From CAG-390 sp045636385 (GTDB lineage: Bacteria; Bacillota; Clostridia; Oscillospirales; CAG-272), in contig JAZTXK010000022.1 in NCBI GenBank assembly GCA_045636385.1, positions 1 through 32,290 of the forward strand: 32,290 nt of DNA, in the 5' to 3' direction. The notes under the pieces were generated by a model, which saw only the letters and a program-made list of their open reading frames with translations, had not been told where the DNA came from and made no database searches. A program made the translations under genes and the position numbers. The first letter of the stretch is position 1, and the number at the start of each line of letters is the position of its first letter. Positions 22,457-30,778 of the stretch are shown piece after piece.

Positions 22457-23854
22457 TTAGAATCTGAAGTAGAGGAAGGGGTTCGAGGACGAGTCAACGA
22501 GGAAGGCGGTGACAACCGCAAAGAGAACCACGATCATGATGGGCTCAAGCACGTTTGCAATCTTGCCGAGCTTCTTCGACTCGGAGAACTTGATTGCGAT
22601 GGTCTTAACCACGGGAGTTGCGCCGACGATAGCCATAATGAGGAGTACCGCGAAGCTTCTCAGGTGATAGAGCGTTTCAGCAGAGGAGAATGCGATTCCG
22701 CCCGCGCCGAACATACCGCCGATGTAGCTGAATGCCTCGGGGAGAGTGGGGATCTGGAACACGACAAAGCTGAGAAGTGCCGCGAGAAGGATGTAGAATC
22801 TCGAGATCACTACGCTCTTGTTAAGTGCCTTAAGCAGCCAGAACTTCTCGATAAGAAGCAGAACTCCAAAGAATACGCCCCAGAGGATGAAGTTCCAGGA
22901 TGCGCCGTGCCAGAAGCCGGTGAAGAGCCATACGGCAAAGATGTTGACGATGTGGCGTCCTTTAGAAACGCGGTTACCGCCGAGCGGGATGTAGAGATAG
23001 TCGCGGAACCAGGAGCCGAGGGACATATGCCATCTTCTCCAGAATTCGGTCGCGCTCTTGGAAATGAAGGGGTAGTTGAAGTTCTCAAGGAAGTGGAAGC
23101 CGAATACCTTACCAAGACCGATAGCCATATCGGAATAACCGGAGAAGTCGAAGTAGATATAGAGGGCAACCGAGATCGCGTAGATCCAGTACATAAGCAC
23201 GGTCTTTTCCTCTGCCGCGTACATGATCTCGCTGAGGTCGTACATCGAGTTTGCGATGAGGACCTTCTTAGAGAGACCGATAACGAAGCGGCGGATACCC
23301 TCGCTGAACATTGTGAAGCTGTGAGTTCTGTTTTCAAGCTCAAGGGCTACGTCGTGGTAACGAACGATGGGGCCCGCGATGAGCTGGGGGAACATAGCAA
23401 CGTAAGCGGCAAGGTTGATGGGGTTCTTCTGCGCCTTTTCACCGCGATATACGTCTACGACGTAGGAGATGATCTGGAAGGTGTAGAAGGAGATACCGAT
23501 CGGAAGAACGATCTTGAGAAGGGGGATCGAGGTTCCGAGGACCTTATTGAAGTTATCTATAAAGAAGTCCATGTACTTGAAATAGAGCATAAAGGAAATT
23601 ATGCAGGCTACCGCAAGTCCGACGAACAGTTTAGCAATTTTACGCTCGCGGAACTTCTCGATAAGAAGTCCGAAGATATATCCGAGAATGATCGCGATGA
23701 TCATAAGTCCCGCATACTTTACTCCGCCCCACGCATAGAAGAAAAGGGAGAACGCAAGAAGCACGGTGTTCTTGAGCTTAAAGGGAACGATATAGTAAAG
23801 AAGAATTATCGCGGGAAGGAAGTAAAATAAGAAAGAAATACTTGAAAAAAGCAT
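22457..23854 (-). CDS. MBOAT-family membrane O-acyltransferase, AlgI-like
   Basis: 465 residues with about eleven membrane helices. The AlgI/DltB-type MBOAT core is clear: YFDFSGYSDMAIGLG, then FWRRWHMSLGSWFRDYLYIP and the catalytic His in FTGFWHGASWNFILWG. It transfers an acyl group from a cytoplasmic donor across the membrane for its extracytoplasmic partner, encoded 14 bp downstream. An AAAGGAG site precedes the ATG. A hairpin at 23893-23923 separates it from the upstream lipoprotein gene, so it may have its own promoter or partial read-through from the sigma-factor operon. It most likely O-acetylates a wall or capsule polymer. Confidence 0.93.
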   Translation of the reverse strand: MLFSSISFLFYFLPAIILLYYIVPFKLKNTVLLAFSLFFYAWGGVKYAGLMIIAIILGYIFGLLIEKFRERKIAKLFVGLAVACIISFMLYFKYMDFFIDNFNKVLGTSIPLLKIVLPIGISFYTFQIISYVVDVYRGEKAQKNPINLAAYVAMFPQLIAGPIVRYHDVALELENRTHSFTMFSEGIRRFVIGLSKKVLIANSMYDLSEIMYAAEEKTVLMYWIYAISVALYIYFDFSGYSDMAIGLGKVFGFHFLENFNYPFISKSATEFWRRWHMSLGSWFRDYLYIPLGGNRVSKGRHIVNIFAVWLFTGFWHGASWNFILWGVFFGVLLLIEKFWLLKALNKSVVISRFYILLAALLSFVVFQIPTLPEAFSYIGGMFGAGGIAFSSAETLYHLRSFAVLLIMAIVGATPVVKTIAIKFSESKKLGKIANVLEPIMIVVLFAVVTAFLVDSSSNPFLYFRF

Positions 23855-23892
23855 TTTTTATGCTCCTTTGGGCGAAATTTTGACTTTTTAAA

Positions 23893-23926
23893 GGAGATAT
23901 TGCTCAAAAGAGCAAATATCCCCTAT
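23893..23926 (-). terminator. Hairpin between lipoprotein and MBOAT genes
   Basis: GGAGATATTGCTC pairs with GAGCAAATATCCCC (one bulge, AAAA loop). On the minus strand it follows the lipoprotein stop and is trailed by CTCCTTTAAAAAG, a modest T tract, so it may be a leaky terminator. Confidence 0.55.
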
Positions 23927-23940
23927 CATTTAAGTATTAA

Positions 23941-24609
23941 TTACTGAGCGAAGCTGTGCTCAACAACGATGGTTGCGCCCTCAACGGAGGTAGCAAAGCT
24001 CTGTGCAACGGGATCAACGATACCGCCGAACTCAACAACACCCCATACAGCGATGATGCAGTTGCCGGGAGCCTTAGCGATAACGAGCTTCTCGGGTGCG
24101 CCGCAGATCCACTGACGAGCGAGGATGTTATCCTTGAGAGCATTGATGAAAGCGTCAGCGTCAACGCCGTCGTTAAGCTGAACGGTGAAGCAGTTGAAGG
24201 TGTTAGCGTTCATCATGTTGAACATAGAAGCAGCGGAAGCGATCTTGTCAGCCTCTGCAGCGGGGATACCGAGGTTTGCGTTGTAGTCCTCAGCCTCAAG
24301 AGCAACGAATGCTGCGGGACCCTCGGGATTGCAGGTTTCGAAGTTGTTGATGTTACCGCCGCAAACCCAAAGCTTGGTGTCGTCGGTAGCCTGTGCTGCG
24401 TTGTACTTCTCGAAGATGATCTGGAGAAGCTCAGCTGCGTTTGCGTAGGGAAGAGCTACGGGAGCTTCGGTAACTTCTTCGGTGGTGGTGGGAGCCTCGG
24501 TGTTCTCAACTACGGGCTCAGTGGTGGTCTCGGTTTCGCCTTCGTTACAAGCAACAAAGCTCATGGTGAGCATAAGAAGTGCGAGAGTGAGTGCAATGAT
24601 CTTTTTCAT
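23941..24609 (-). CDS. Hypothetical secreted lipoprotein
   Basis: 222 residues. A Lys-rich start and hydrophobic helix (KKIIALTLALLMLTMSFVAC) end in a lipobox-like FVAC, giving Cys21 as the lipidated residue. A Thr/Glu/Pro linker (about 22-50) precedes a soluble domain I do not recognise, with two or three further Cys and the pattern NAAELLQIIFEKYNAA. The linker style matches that of the giant LRR protein and the M23 peptidase. It follows the anti-sigma-like gene by 42 bp with an AAGGAG site, so it is probably part of the sigma operon and a target of the same stress or envelope response. Confidence 0.85.
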   Translation of the reverse strand: MKKIIALTLALLMLTMSFVACNEGETETTTEPVVENTEAPTTTEEVTEAPVALPYANAAELLQIIFEKYNAAQATDDTKLWVCGGNINNFETCNPEGPAAFVALEAEDYNANLGIPAAEADKIASAASMFNMMNANTFNCFTVQLNDGVDADAFINALKDNILARQWICGAPEKLVIAKAPGNCIIAVWGVVEFGGIVDPVAQSFATSVEGATIVVEHSFAQ

Positions 24610-24651
24610 TTTTGTTTTTCTCCTTTTTGAGTGAAAATTATTTTCTCTTTT

Positions 24652-25206
24652 TTATTTTTCTATATTAACGTACCAGATGTGAGACTCGCTGTCCTGCTTC
24701 AGTACGATATCATAGCCGCGTGAGGTGGTTATGACTGCTTCCTCGGCGGTGCCGGGGAGAGTGACGATGATCGAAACGCTTCCGTTTGCGACGAATTCGT
24801 TTCCTTCATAGAGGGTGTCGCCGTTCTTATCGAGAACGAGCATACTACCTTCGGTGAGAGTGAGCTTCGTTTCCTTCTTGAATTCAAGTTCAAGGGGAAG
24901 GCTTACGTCCTCGACCTCGAGAGTGTCAACGACGTATGCAACCGCGCGGGGCATATATTCGGCAACGGTGCGGGGAGAATCGGCAATGCTTTCGCCGTAG
25001 AGAAGGACGTCCTGTCCGCCGAGAGTAGCCGTGATGAGAACTACGACCGCGATCAGCATACAAGCAGCGAGCGAGCCCCAACGGTAGGCGTTTTTCATCA
25101 GCGTGCGCGAGGTGATCTTCGCGCCGCTCTGACGTCTTTCATCTGCTTCGGCTATCAGCGCATCGTCGATGTGCGTCATAGCTTGCGCCAGAATTTCGTT
25201 TTTCAT
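24652..25206 (-). CDS. Small membrane protein, probable anti-sigma factor
   Basis: 184 residues: cytoplasmic part 1-42, one membrane helix about 44-62 (GSLAACMLIAVVVLITATL), then about 120 residues outside that look beta-rich. It lies 20 bp after an ECF sigma gene, the usual place of a membrane anti-sigma factor. Its N-terminus (AMTHIDDALIAEADERRQ) aligns with that of the giant LRR protein (ALEHIDPKYVEEAGKKIKER), which also follows an ECF sigma gene. No zinc-binding HxxxCxxC motif is present, so it is not a ZAS-type anti-sigma factor. The assignment rests on context and topology. Confidence 0.75.
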   Translation of the reverse strand: MKNEILAQAMTHIDDALIAEADERRQSGAKITSRTLMKNAYRWGSLAACMLIAVVVLITATLGGQDVLLYGESIADSPRTVAEYMPRAVAYVVDTLEVEDVSLPLELEFKKETKLTLTEGSMLVLDKNGDTLYEGNEFVANGSVSIIVTLPGTAEEAVITTSRGYDIVLKQDSESHIWYVNIEK

Positions 25207-25226
25207 AATTAATTGTACCTTTTGTG

Positions 25227-25781
25227 TCAGACGTGTATTCCGTGTTCGGTGAGATAGGGTTTAAGTGAATGGCGCATTCGGTGAAGTATCGACTTGACCT
25301 TCGACTCTGTCATATCAAAATAGTCGGCGATATCCGAGATCGACTCGCTGTGGAAATATCGGCGGACGAAAACCTGCCTCATTTCCTTTGGCTGAGTGTA
25401 AAGAAAATCGCTGATGACCCGTCCGAGCTCCTCGGGGTTATCTCCCAAAGTCGTCGGATCCTCAATGCATTCGTCAAGCTCCTCGAGAGAGAGAGCAAAC
25501 TCGCCTCCGCCGCGACGCTCGGCGTGGTTAGCCTTGTGTCGGTTGATCGAAAAGTTTCTCGTCAGCTTTCCGAGAAAAGCCGAGAGATTTTCGGGACGGT
25601 TTGGCGGAATCGAATTCCAAGCCGCAAGCAGGGTGTCGTTTACACATTCCTCGCTGTCCTCGCGGTTGTGCAAAATATTCATTGCAATATTCATACAGTA
25701 GGTATTGTATTTAGCCGACGTCGCCGCAATGGCTTGCTCGTCGCGGGCGAAATACAGCTCTACGATCTTGTTGTCTTGCAT
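25227..25781 (-). CDS. ECF-family RNA polymerase sigma factor (second paralogue)
   Basis: 184 residues with region 2 (REDSEECVNDTLLAAWNSIPPNRPE) and region 4 (SISDIADYFDMTESKVKSIL). It is closely related in length and motif to the factor at 9704-10261. GGAGGA precedes the ATG by five bases. The promoter 30-60 bp upstream matches the ECF motif found before the other sigma gene and before the structured RNA. It is followed by its presumed anti-sigma factor and a lipoprotein. It probably directs an envelope regulon that includes its own operon; which of the two paralogues reads which site is unknown. Confidence 0.93.
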   Translation of the reverse strand: MQDNKIVELYFARDEQAIAATSAKYNTYCMNIAMNILHNREDSEECVNDTLLAAWNSIPPNRPENLSAFLGKLTRNFSINRHKANHAERRGGGEFALSLEELDECIEDPTTLGDNPEELGRVISDFLYTQPKEMRQVFVRRYFHSESISDIADYFDMTESKVKSILHRMRHSLKPYLTEHGIHV

Positions 25782-25798
25782 TTTTCCTCCGTGGTCCG

Positions 25799-25844
25799 AA
25801 GTGCCCTACACCTATATACACAACAAAATTTTCGTTTGGTTGCA
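25799..25844 (-). promoter_or_regulatory. ECF-type promoter of the second sigma gene
   Basis: On the minus strand TGCAACC (25844-25838), 16 bases, GTGTATATAGG (25821-25811), then AGGGCACTT (25807-25799). Spacing and sequence match the site before the structured RNA exactly and the first sigma gene closely. A CCGAAACCG stretch upstream of TGCAACC is also similar to that of the first sigma gene. Confidence 0.78.
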
Positions 25845-26000
25845 CGGTTTCGGAAATTTTTTTGATTTTTTTCAAAAGTTTTTTTGAAACGCGAAAAAAT
25901 CGGAATTTTACGCGCCATTTTTTATTATACCATATTTTTCCGAGGTAATTCAATAATAAAGTGTTACAAAAAATTGTATTTGACAAATAAGAATAATAAA

Positions 26001-26178
26001 GCGAAAAGTTTTGATCAAACTTTTTCAAAAGTTTGCAGAGCTCGAGACAGCGTCTCGATTTAATGCGCGAGCTTAAGCTCGCGCCACCGCGCTTCAAAAT
26101 GGCGAAGCTTGCTTCGCCATTTTGGGCAGAGTCAATACTTTCGCAAGGGCGAAAGTGTTGCGCTCTGCCACCCCTTTT
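26001..26178 (+). repeat. Modular hairpin element, family B copy 3 (B3)
   Basis: The stems are CAAACTTTT/AAAAGTTTG, CGAGAC/GTCTCG, GCGAGCTTAAGCTCGC, GGCGAAGC/GCTTCGCC and a terminal GGCAGAG/CTCTGCC stem enclosing ACTTTCGC/GCGAAAGT. It is followed tail-to-tail by the family A element at 26204, the same arrangement as A3-B1 at the arginine operon. Confidence 0.85.
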
Positions 26179-26203
26179 GCAGTATAAAATCTTTCAAAAT
26201 GCG

Positions 26204-26368
26204 CGAAGGAGCGAAAATCTCCCCTGAAGGGAAGATTTTACTCCTTCAAAACCGCCTGCGGGGCGCAGTCGGTTTTAAGCGCAGGGGGAAGTTTCGCCGT
26301 CTGCGGACGGCGACTTAAGGAACTTTTTGAAAAAAGTTCCTTAAGAATCTTCAAAAACTTTTGAGCTG
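26204..26368 (-). repeat. Modular hairpin element, family A copy 6 (A6)
   Basis: The terminal stem GGAG..CTCC encloses AAAATCTCCCC/GGGAAGATTTT. Then come AAAACCG/CGGTTTT enclosing CTGCG/CGCAG, CGCCGTC/GACGGCG and TTAAGGAACTTTT/AAAAGTTCCTTAA. With B3 it fills the gene-free stretch 25850-26388. Confidence 0.85.
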
Positions 26369-26387
26369 GGGGTGTTTTTCAGTTATT

Positions 26388-26424
26388 GAAAAAATGCCGA
26401 CTCCCGCGAGTCGGCATTTTTCAT
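26388..26424. terminator. Bidirectional terminator after the M23 gene
   Basis: AAAATGCCGACT (26391-26402) pairs with AGTCGGCATTTT (26409-26420), loop CCCGCG. It abuts the stop codon of the minus-strand M23 gene. Confidence 0.85.
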
Positions 26425-27251
26425 TATTCGGTGGGTACAGTTTCGGATGTCTTTGCCAGCGCTTCGAGCGCGGATTTGGAGAAATACTCGATCGGATCAA
26501 CGTCCTGACCGCCGACCTTCATTTCAAAGTGAAGGTGGGGCTCGTCGGCAAGCTCGAGGATGCCGCCCTCGCCAACTGCACCGAGAAGTCTGCCCTCGTC
26601 AACCTTCGCGCCGACCTCGATGCCGTCGGCAAGATCGTCCGAGAGTCCGCGGTAGATGCTGACGGCGTTACCGTCGTGCTCTATCCATACGCACTTACCC
26701 CAAAGAGGATCGTCCGAGATCTGGCTGATCTTTCCGCTCGCCGCAGTATAAACGGGCGCGGATACGTTCGTCATAATGTCGATGCCGAGGTGAACTCGCC
26801 ATTCACCGAGTGTGTTCGAGAAGACCTGAACCGTGGGGTCGTGCTCCTTTCCAAGCGCGCCCTCGGCGGGAAGAGAGAAGAGAGGTATCTTCGCACCGAC
26901 CGAAACGTCGGTATCGTTGCCCGAGGGACGGGCGGTTTCGGCGGGAGGTGCGGTCTCGACGGGCTTGGGAGCGGCGGTTTCGGGCGCAGGTGCTTGAGTT
27001 GTGGGCGTCTTTTCGGTGGTTTCGGCGTTTGTGATATCGCCCGCCTGACCTCTCTTTGCTCTGTTCGCCGCAGAAGTCATCGCAACGGCAACCGCGAGGA
27101 CGATCAGAAGCACCGCGACGGTCAGATAGACGGTTCTGTTGACGCGCTCGGCGCTTTCATTCTTGTCGGTCGGGAACTTCTCGCCCGGCGTCTTGATCTT
27201 CGAGGACTTCGGAACTTTGATCTTTTTTGATCTTAATGGATTGAATTTCAT
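26424..27251 (-). CDS. Membrane-anchored M23 (LytM) peptidase, SpoIIQ-like layout
   Basis: 275 residues from the chosen ATG, which has AAGGAG seven bases upstream; a longer frame to 27398 lacks such a site. A basic cytoplasmic tail precedes a membrane helix (about 40-60), then a Thr/Pro/Glu linker (about 75-115) and a LytM/M23 domain. The zinc and catalytic residues are all present: HLGID (His154, Asp158) and HLH (His239, His241). Such enzymes cut peptidoglycan cross-links. The N-anchored layout resembles clostridial SpoIIQ, where the zinc site is intact, so an engulfment role in sporulation is possible. A vegetative wall hydrolase is equally likely, as no sporulation-specific promoter is seen. 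Confidence 0.88.
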   Translation of the reverse strand: MKFNPLRSKKIKVPKSSKIKTPGEKFPTDKNESAERVNRTVYLTVAVLLIVLAVAVAMTSAANRAKRGQAGDITNAETTEKTPTTQAPAPETAAPKPVETAPPAETARPSGNDTDVSVGAKIPLFSLPAEGALGKEHDPTVQVFSNTLGEWRVHLGIDIMTNVSAPVYTAASGKISQISDDPLWGKCVWIEHDGNAVSIYRGLSDDLADGIEVGAKVDEGRLLGAVGEGGILELADEPHLHFEMKVGGQDVDPIEYFSKSALEALAKTSETVPTE

Positions 27252-27327
27252 TTTTGGCTCCTTTTTGTTAGTTACATTACTATTTTTGCCTCGGTTGAAA
27301 AAATTATTCAAAAAAAGATTATTTCTC

Positions 27328-27356
27328 TTGAAATAATCGGATTTGTGTGCTATTAT
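27328..27356 (+). promoter_or_regulatory. Sigma-A promoter of the phosphatase operon
   Basis: TTGAAA (27328-27333), a 17-base spacer and TATTAT (27351-27356), with a short leader and a GGGAGTG ribosome site before the ATG at 27392. Confidence 0.75.
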
Positions 27357-27391
27357 TATAATGAAATAAAATTTACAAGGGAGTGATATAA

Positions 27392-28177
27392 ATGGCATTG
27401 TTTGCCGTATCGGATATTCACGGTTATTATGACGAAACCGTCGGGGCGCTGACCGAGGCGGGATTTTTTGAATCCGACGAAAACAAGCTCGTCGTTGTCG
27501 GCGACGCGCTCGACAGAGGCGAGCAAACGAACGAAATGATAAAATTTCTGCTCGGACTTCACGCCGAGGGCAGGCTTATTTATATCTACGGTAACCACGA
27601 GGAGCTTTTCTATAACTGCCTACAGGAGATCGCGGCGGGCGGGATCGGTATGATTGCAAGCGGAATGTCGCATCATTATCATAACAGAACCTTCCACACA
27701 CTCGTCAATATCAGCGAAATGGGAGTAAACGATGCAATCATCTATCCCCAGGAGCTTGTCGCAAGAGTTAAAGAAAGTGATTATTACAAAATACTGCTCC
27801 CGAGCGCGATCGATTATTATGAAACCGAGAAATATATCTTCTGCCACGGCTGGATACCGCTTGACGTCAAGATCGAGGATATGATAGCGAACTTCAGCTA
27901 CCGCCCCGATTGGCGCGAGGCGGATGAAACCGAATGGCACCGGGCTCGTTGGCGTAACGGAATGGAAATGTGCTGCAATCACGGCGTAAAAGAGGCGGGA
28001 AAAACGATCGTTTGCGGACATTGGAATTGTTCCTGGGGTCACGCGCACGTTGACGGAATTTGCTCCGAGCGCGGCGCGGACGCAATAACCACGCCCTTTT
28101 ACGCAGACGGCATCATCGCAATCGATGCCTGCACGGCGCGCTGGGGCAGAGTAAACTGCATAAAGCTCGAAGAATAA
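27392..28177 (+). CDS. PPP-family metallophosphatase (calcineurin-like)
   Basis: 261 residues with the complete metal-binding signature of serine/threonine phosphoprotein phosphatases and related enzymes: SDIHG (Asp8, His10), GDALDRG (Asp38, Asp41, Arg42), GNHEE (Asn68, His69), then CHGW and CGHWN. Two metals and a water hydrolyse phosphomonoesters. Bacterial members act on phosphoproteins or on dinucleotides such as Ap4A. Substrate cannot be decided. It heads a three-gene operon with 21-bp gaps, followed by two other hydrolases. Confidence 0.92.
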   Translation: MALFAVSDIHGYYDETVGALTEAGFFESDENKLVVVGDALDRGEQTNEMIKFLLGLHAEGRLIYIYGNHEELFYNCLQEIAAGGIGMIASGMSHHYHNRTFHTLVNISEMGVNDAIIYPQELVARVKESDYYKILLPSAIDYYETEKYIFCHGWIPLDVKIEDMIANFSYRPDWREADETEWHRARWRNGMEMCCNHGVKEAGKTIVCGHWNCSWGHAHVDGICSERGADAITTPFYADGIIAIDACTARWGRVNCIKLEE

Positions 28178-28198
28178 GCGTTAATTTAAGGTGTAAAC

Positions 28199-28747
28199 AT
28201 GCAAAATACGATTTATATAGTCATCAGCCAAACGGGAACGGCGCTTTCGCGGATACTGAAATTCATCACGGGCGCGAAGTATAATCACGCGTCGATAAGC
28301 CTTGTGCCCGATCTTTCAATAATGTATTCCTTCGGAAGAACGAATCCGTATAATCCATTTCACGGCGGATTTGTGACCGAATCGCCGAATTTCGGAACCT
28401 TCAAGCGTTTTTCGGGAACAAAGGTAGAGGTGCTTTCGATCAGCGTTTCCGAGGGGCAGTATATCAATCTCGGTCAGATGCTTGAAGGAATGTCAAAAAA
28501 TAAAAAAAGATACCATTATAATTATATAGGACTTTTTCTCGCCGGCGCGAAGATTCATTACAGGCGGGCAAATACCTATTATTGCTCCGAATTCGTCAAG
28601 GAAATGCTGGTCCGAAACGGCATCCGAAGCGCACGCGCGCTCGACGATATTATAGAACCGATGCAGTTTCTCACTCTCCCCGACGCCAACCACGTTTACA
28701 GCGGTAAGCTGAAGGATTACGCGAACAGTTTTGATAAAAAGGAATAA
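28199..28747 (+). CDS. Permuted papain-like hydrolase, YiiX/NlpC-P60 type
   Basis: 182 residues. The layout with His first and Cys second, AKYNHASI (His30) and NTYYCSEFVKEM (Cys129), is that of the circularly permuted NlpC/P60 (YaeF/YiiX) superfamily, whose members are amidases, peptidases or acyltransferases. There is no signal peptide, so it acts in the cytoplasm or by another route. The gap to the phosphatase is 21 bp. The substrate is unknown. Confidence 0.82.
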   Translation: MQNTIYIVISQTGTALSRILKFITGAKYNHASISLVPDLSIMYSFGRTNPYNPFHGGFVTESPNFGTFKRFSGTKVEVLSISVSEGQYINLGQMLEGMSKNKKRYHYNYIGLFLAGAKIHYRRANTYYCSEFVKEMLVRNGIRSARALDDIIEPMQFLTLPDANHVYSGKLKDYANSFDKKE

Positions 28748-28768
28748 AAATTATAAAAGGAGTCAGCC

Positions 28769-30235
28769 ATGATCCGATGCACACCCGAGGCGGCGGGCAT
28801 CCGCAGCTCGCAAGTTAAAAGGTTTTACGATTTTCTCGACGCCTGCAATCTCTCAACCCACAGCGTCATAATGTCGCGCGGCGGAAAAATCTTCTCGGAA
28901 TGCTACTATGAGCCCTTCGGTAAGGATTTTCTGCACAGAATGTACTCAGTTTCAAAGACCTTCGTTTCGATCGCGGTCGGATTCTGCATTCAGGACGGAC
29001 TTTTGTCGCTTGACGACACGATGGATAAATTTTTTCCCGATCATATTGAAAAGGACGGCGCGATAATTCATACCACCACCGTCCGCGAGCTTCTTTCGAT
29101 GCAGACCGACCAAAAGGGTGTAAATTGGTTCAAACAGCACCCGAAGGACAGAAGCGAGGTCTATTTCCGCACCCCCGCGAGCAAAAAATCGGGAACTCTT
29201 TTCGATTACGACAGCTCCGGATCCTATATGCTCGGTGTCATTGTGGAAAGACTGACGGGCAAGCCGTTTCTCAAATATCTTCAGGAAAAGGTGCTTGACG
29301 ACATCGGATTTTCAAAGGACGCGTACTGCATCAAGGCGCCGGGCGGATATTCCTTCGGCGATTCGGGCGTGATGTGCACCGCGCGCGACCTGCATATTTT
29401 TGCACGCTTTATCTTGAACGGCGGCACTTGGAACGGCAAGCGGTATCTGAATGAAGAATACATCCGCGCCGCGACCGATATGAAGGTATGCACAAGCGAT
29501 TACGGCTTTCTTGATCACGGCTCATTCGGCTACGGATATCTGATCTGGGGCGCGCCCGAGGGTTGCTTTGCGATGCTCGGAATGGGCAATCAGGTGGCAC
29601 TTTGCGATCCGAAGCACGACTTTGTTTTCGTCATAAATTCGGATAATCAGGGCAACACACGCGGTTACGAACAGATCTTCACCGCGCTCTACATTTATAT
29701 AATCAACGAACTCGGCGACCCGATGCCCGAAAACGAGGAAGAAAACGCGGCACTCGAGGCTTCTCTTAAAAATAAAAAGCTCTTTTTCCTCAAAGAAGCG
29801 AAAAATTCACCTTTTTCGGAGAAAATCAACGGCGTGACCTTCGTTCCCGATGAAAATCCGATGAAGATCAAAAATTTCCGCCTCGAATTTGAGGGCGACG
29901 AAGGCGTTTTTCACTATGAAAACGCAACGGGCGAGAAATCACTCCGATTCGGCTTTGGTCATAACGTCTTTATGCCGTTCCCCGAGGAGGGATATTCCGA
30001 CCTGACGGCAAACGAATACGCCAAAGGCAATTTTTACGCCTCCGCGATATCTGCCGATTGGTGCGAGGAGCAAAAGCTCCGCATCCGCGTTCAGATAATC
30101 GACAAATACTTCGGCAACCTCGCCATAATTTTCGGCTTCAAGAACGAAAATGAGGTCTCGGTGCAAATGAGTAAAACCGCAGAGGACTTCCTTAATGAAT
30201 ACAACGGCGTGATGAATGCGGTAAGAAAAATATAA
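28769..30235 (+). CDS. Serine hydrolase of the beta-lactamase / PBP-like family
   Basis: 488 residues. The class C beta-lactamase-like domain (about 1-320) has the SxxK nucleophile motif YSVSKTF (Ser60, Lys63) and a Tyr motif YDSSGSY (Tyr147, Ser149 in place of the usual Asn). A C-terminal beta-rich domain of about 150 residues follows. There is no signal peptide, so a cytoplasmic esterase or peptidase is more likely than a secreted beta-lactamase. AAAGGAG lies eight bases before the ATG. It is last in the operon, with a terminator following. Confidence 0.88.
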   Translation: MIRCTPEAAGIRSSQVKRFYDFLDACNLSTHSVIMSRGGKIFSECYYEPFGKDFLHRMYSVSKTFVSIAVGFCIQDGLLSLDDTMDKFFPDHIEKDGAIIHTTTVRELLSMQTDQKGVNWFKQHPKDRSEVYFRTPASKKSGTLFDYDSSGSYMLGVIVERLTGKPFLKYLQEKVLDDIGFSKDAYCIKAPGGYSFGDSGVMCTARDLHIFARFILNGGTWNGKRYLNEEYIRAATDMKVCTSDYGFLDHGSFGYGYLIWGAPEGCFAMLGMGNQVALCDPKHDFVFVINSDNQGNTRGYEQIFTALYIYIINELGDPMPENEEENAALEASLKNKKLFFLKEAKNSPFSEKINGVTFVPDENPMKIKNFRLEFEGDEGVFHYENATGEKSLRFGFGHNVFMPFPEEGYSDLTANEYAKGNFYASAISADWCEEQKLRIRVQIIDKYFGNLAIIFGFKNENEVSVQMSKTAEDFLNEYNGVMNAVRKI

Positions 30236-30241
30236 AAATAT

Positions 30242-30280
30242 AAGCGGATGTCTTGTAAATGCGAGACATCCGTTTATTAT
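30242..30280 (+). terminator. Terminator of the phosphatase operon
   Basis: CGGATGTCT (30245-30253) pairs with AGACATCCG (30264-30272) and is followed by TTTATTATTATA, just after the serine-hydrolase stop. Confidence 0.8.
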
Positions 30281-30370
30281 TATAAGATTATTTTAGTCAA
30301 TAAGGAAAGTAAATAATAATTATTTTTACGAGCATATATGGGAGTGCGCCGTCCACTACGGTGATAATTT

Positions 30371-30668
30371 TGTTTGTGCATATTGGTTTTGTTGGGTTAT
30401 ATAATACAGTTCATCAGGGGAGAAGGAGCGAAATCCTCCCGCTTGGGGGAGGATTTCCTCCTACCGAAACGTCGGCGGGGCGCCACCGTTTCGAAGCGCA
30501 GGGGGAGGGTTTCGCCGTCTGCGGACGGCGACTTAAGGCTTCGCACGGCTCTGGCGGTTTTCCGAAGGAAAATGGAGGCATAAGCCGACAAGACAGAGTC
30601 GCAGCTTGCCGAAGGCAAGCATACTTTTCTGAAAAAAGTTCCTTAAGAATCTTCAAAAACTTTTGAGT
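30371..30668 (-). repeat. Modular hairpin element, family A copy 7 (A7), upstream of mtlD
   Basis: The outer 50 bp (30371-30420) match the inverted copy at 32222-32271 with about four mismatches. Then come the terminal stem with AAATCCTCCC/GGGAGGATTT, CGAAACG/CGTTTCG, CGCCGTC/GACGGCG and the extra submodule (30546-30622) nearly identical to that of A5. It fills most of the gene-free stretch 30236-30778. Confidence 0.85.
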
Positions 30669-30708
30669 TGCTGTTGTCCATTATTTTTTACTAATCTCAA
30701 AAAAACTA

Positions 30709-30737
30709 TTGCAAATCTCCCGAAAAAGTGCTAAAAT
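30709..30737 (+). promoter_or_regulatory. Sigma-A promoter of mtlD
   Basis: TTGCAA (30709-30714), a 17-base spacer and TAAAAT (30732-30737). It lies between the inverted repeat and the gene, so the gene carries its own promoter. Confidence 0.7.
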
Positions 30738-30778
30738 ATAATTATCTATGTAATATAATTTCCAAGGAGATATATAAA

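Noticed and set aside
29000..30235. Classical secreted beta-lactamase
   Set aside because: The protein has SxxK but no signal peptide, a Y-x-S instead of Y-x-N motif and a large extra C-terminal domain, so an esterase/peptidase-like hydrolase is more likely and no resistance role is claimed.
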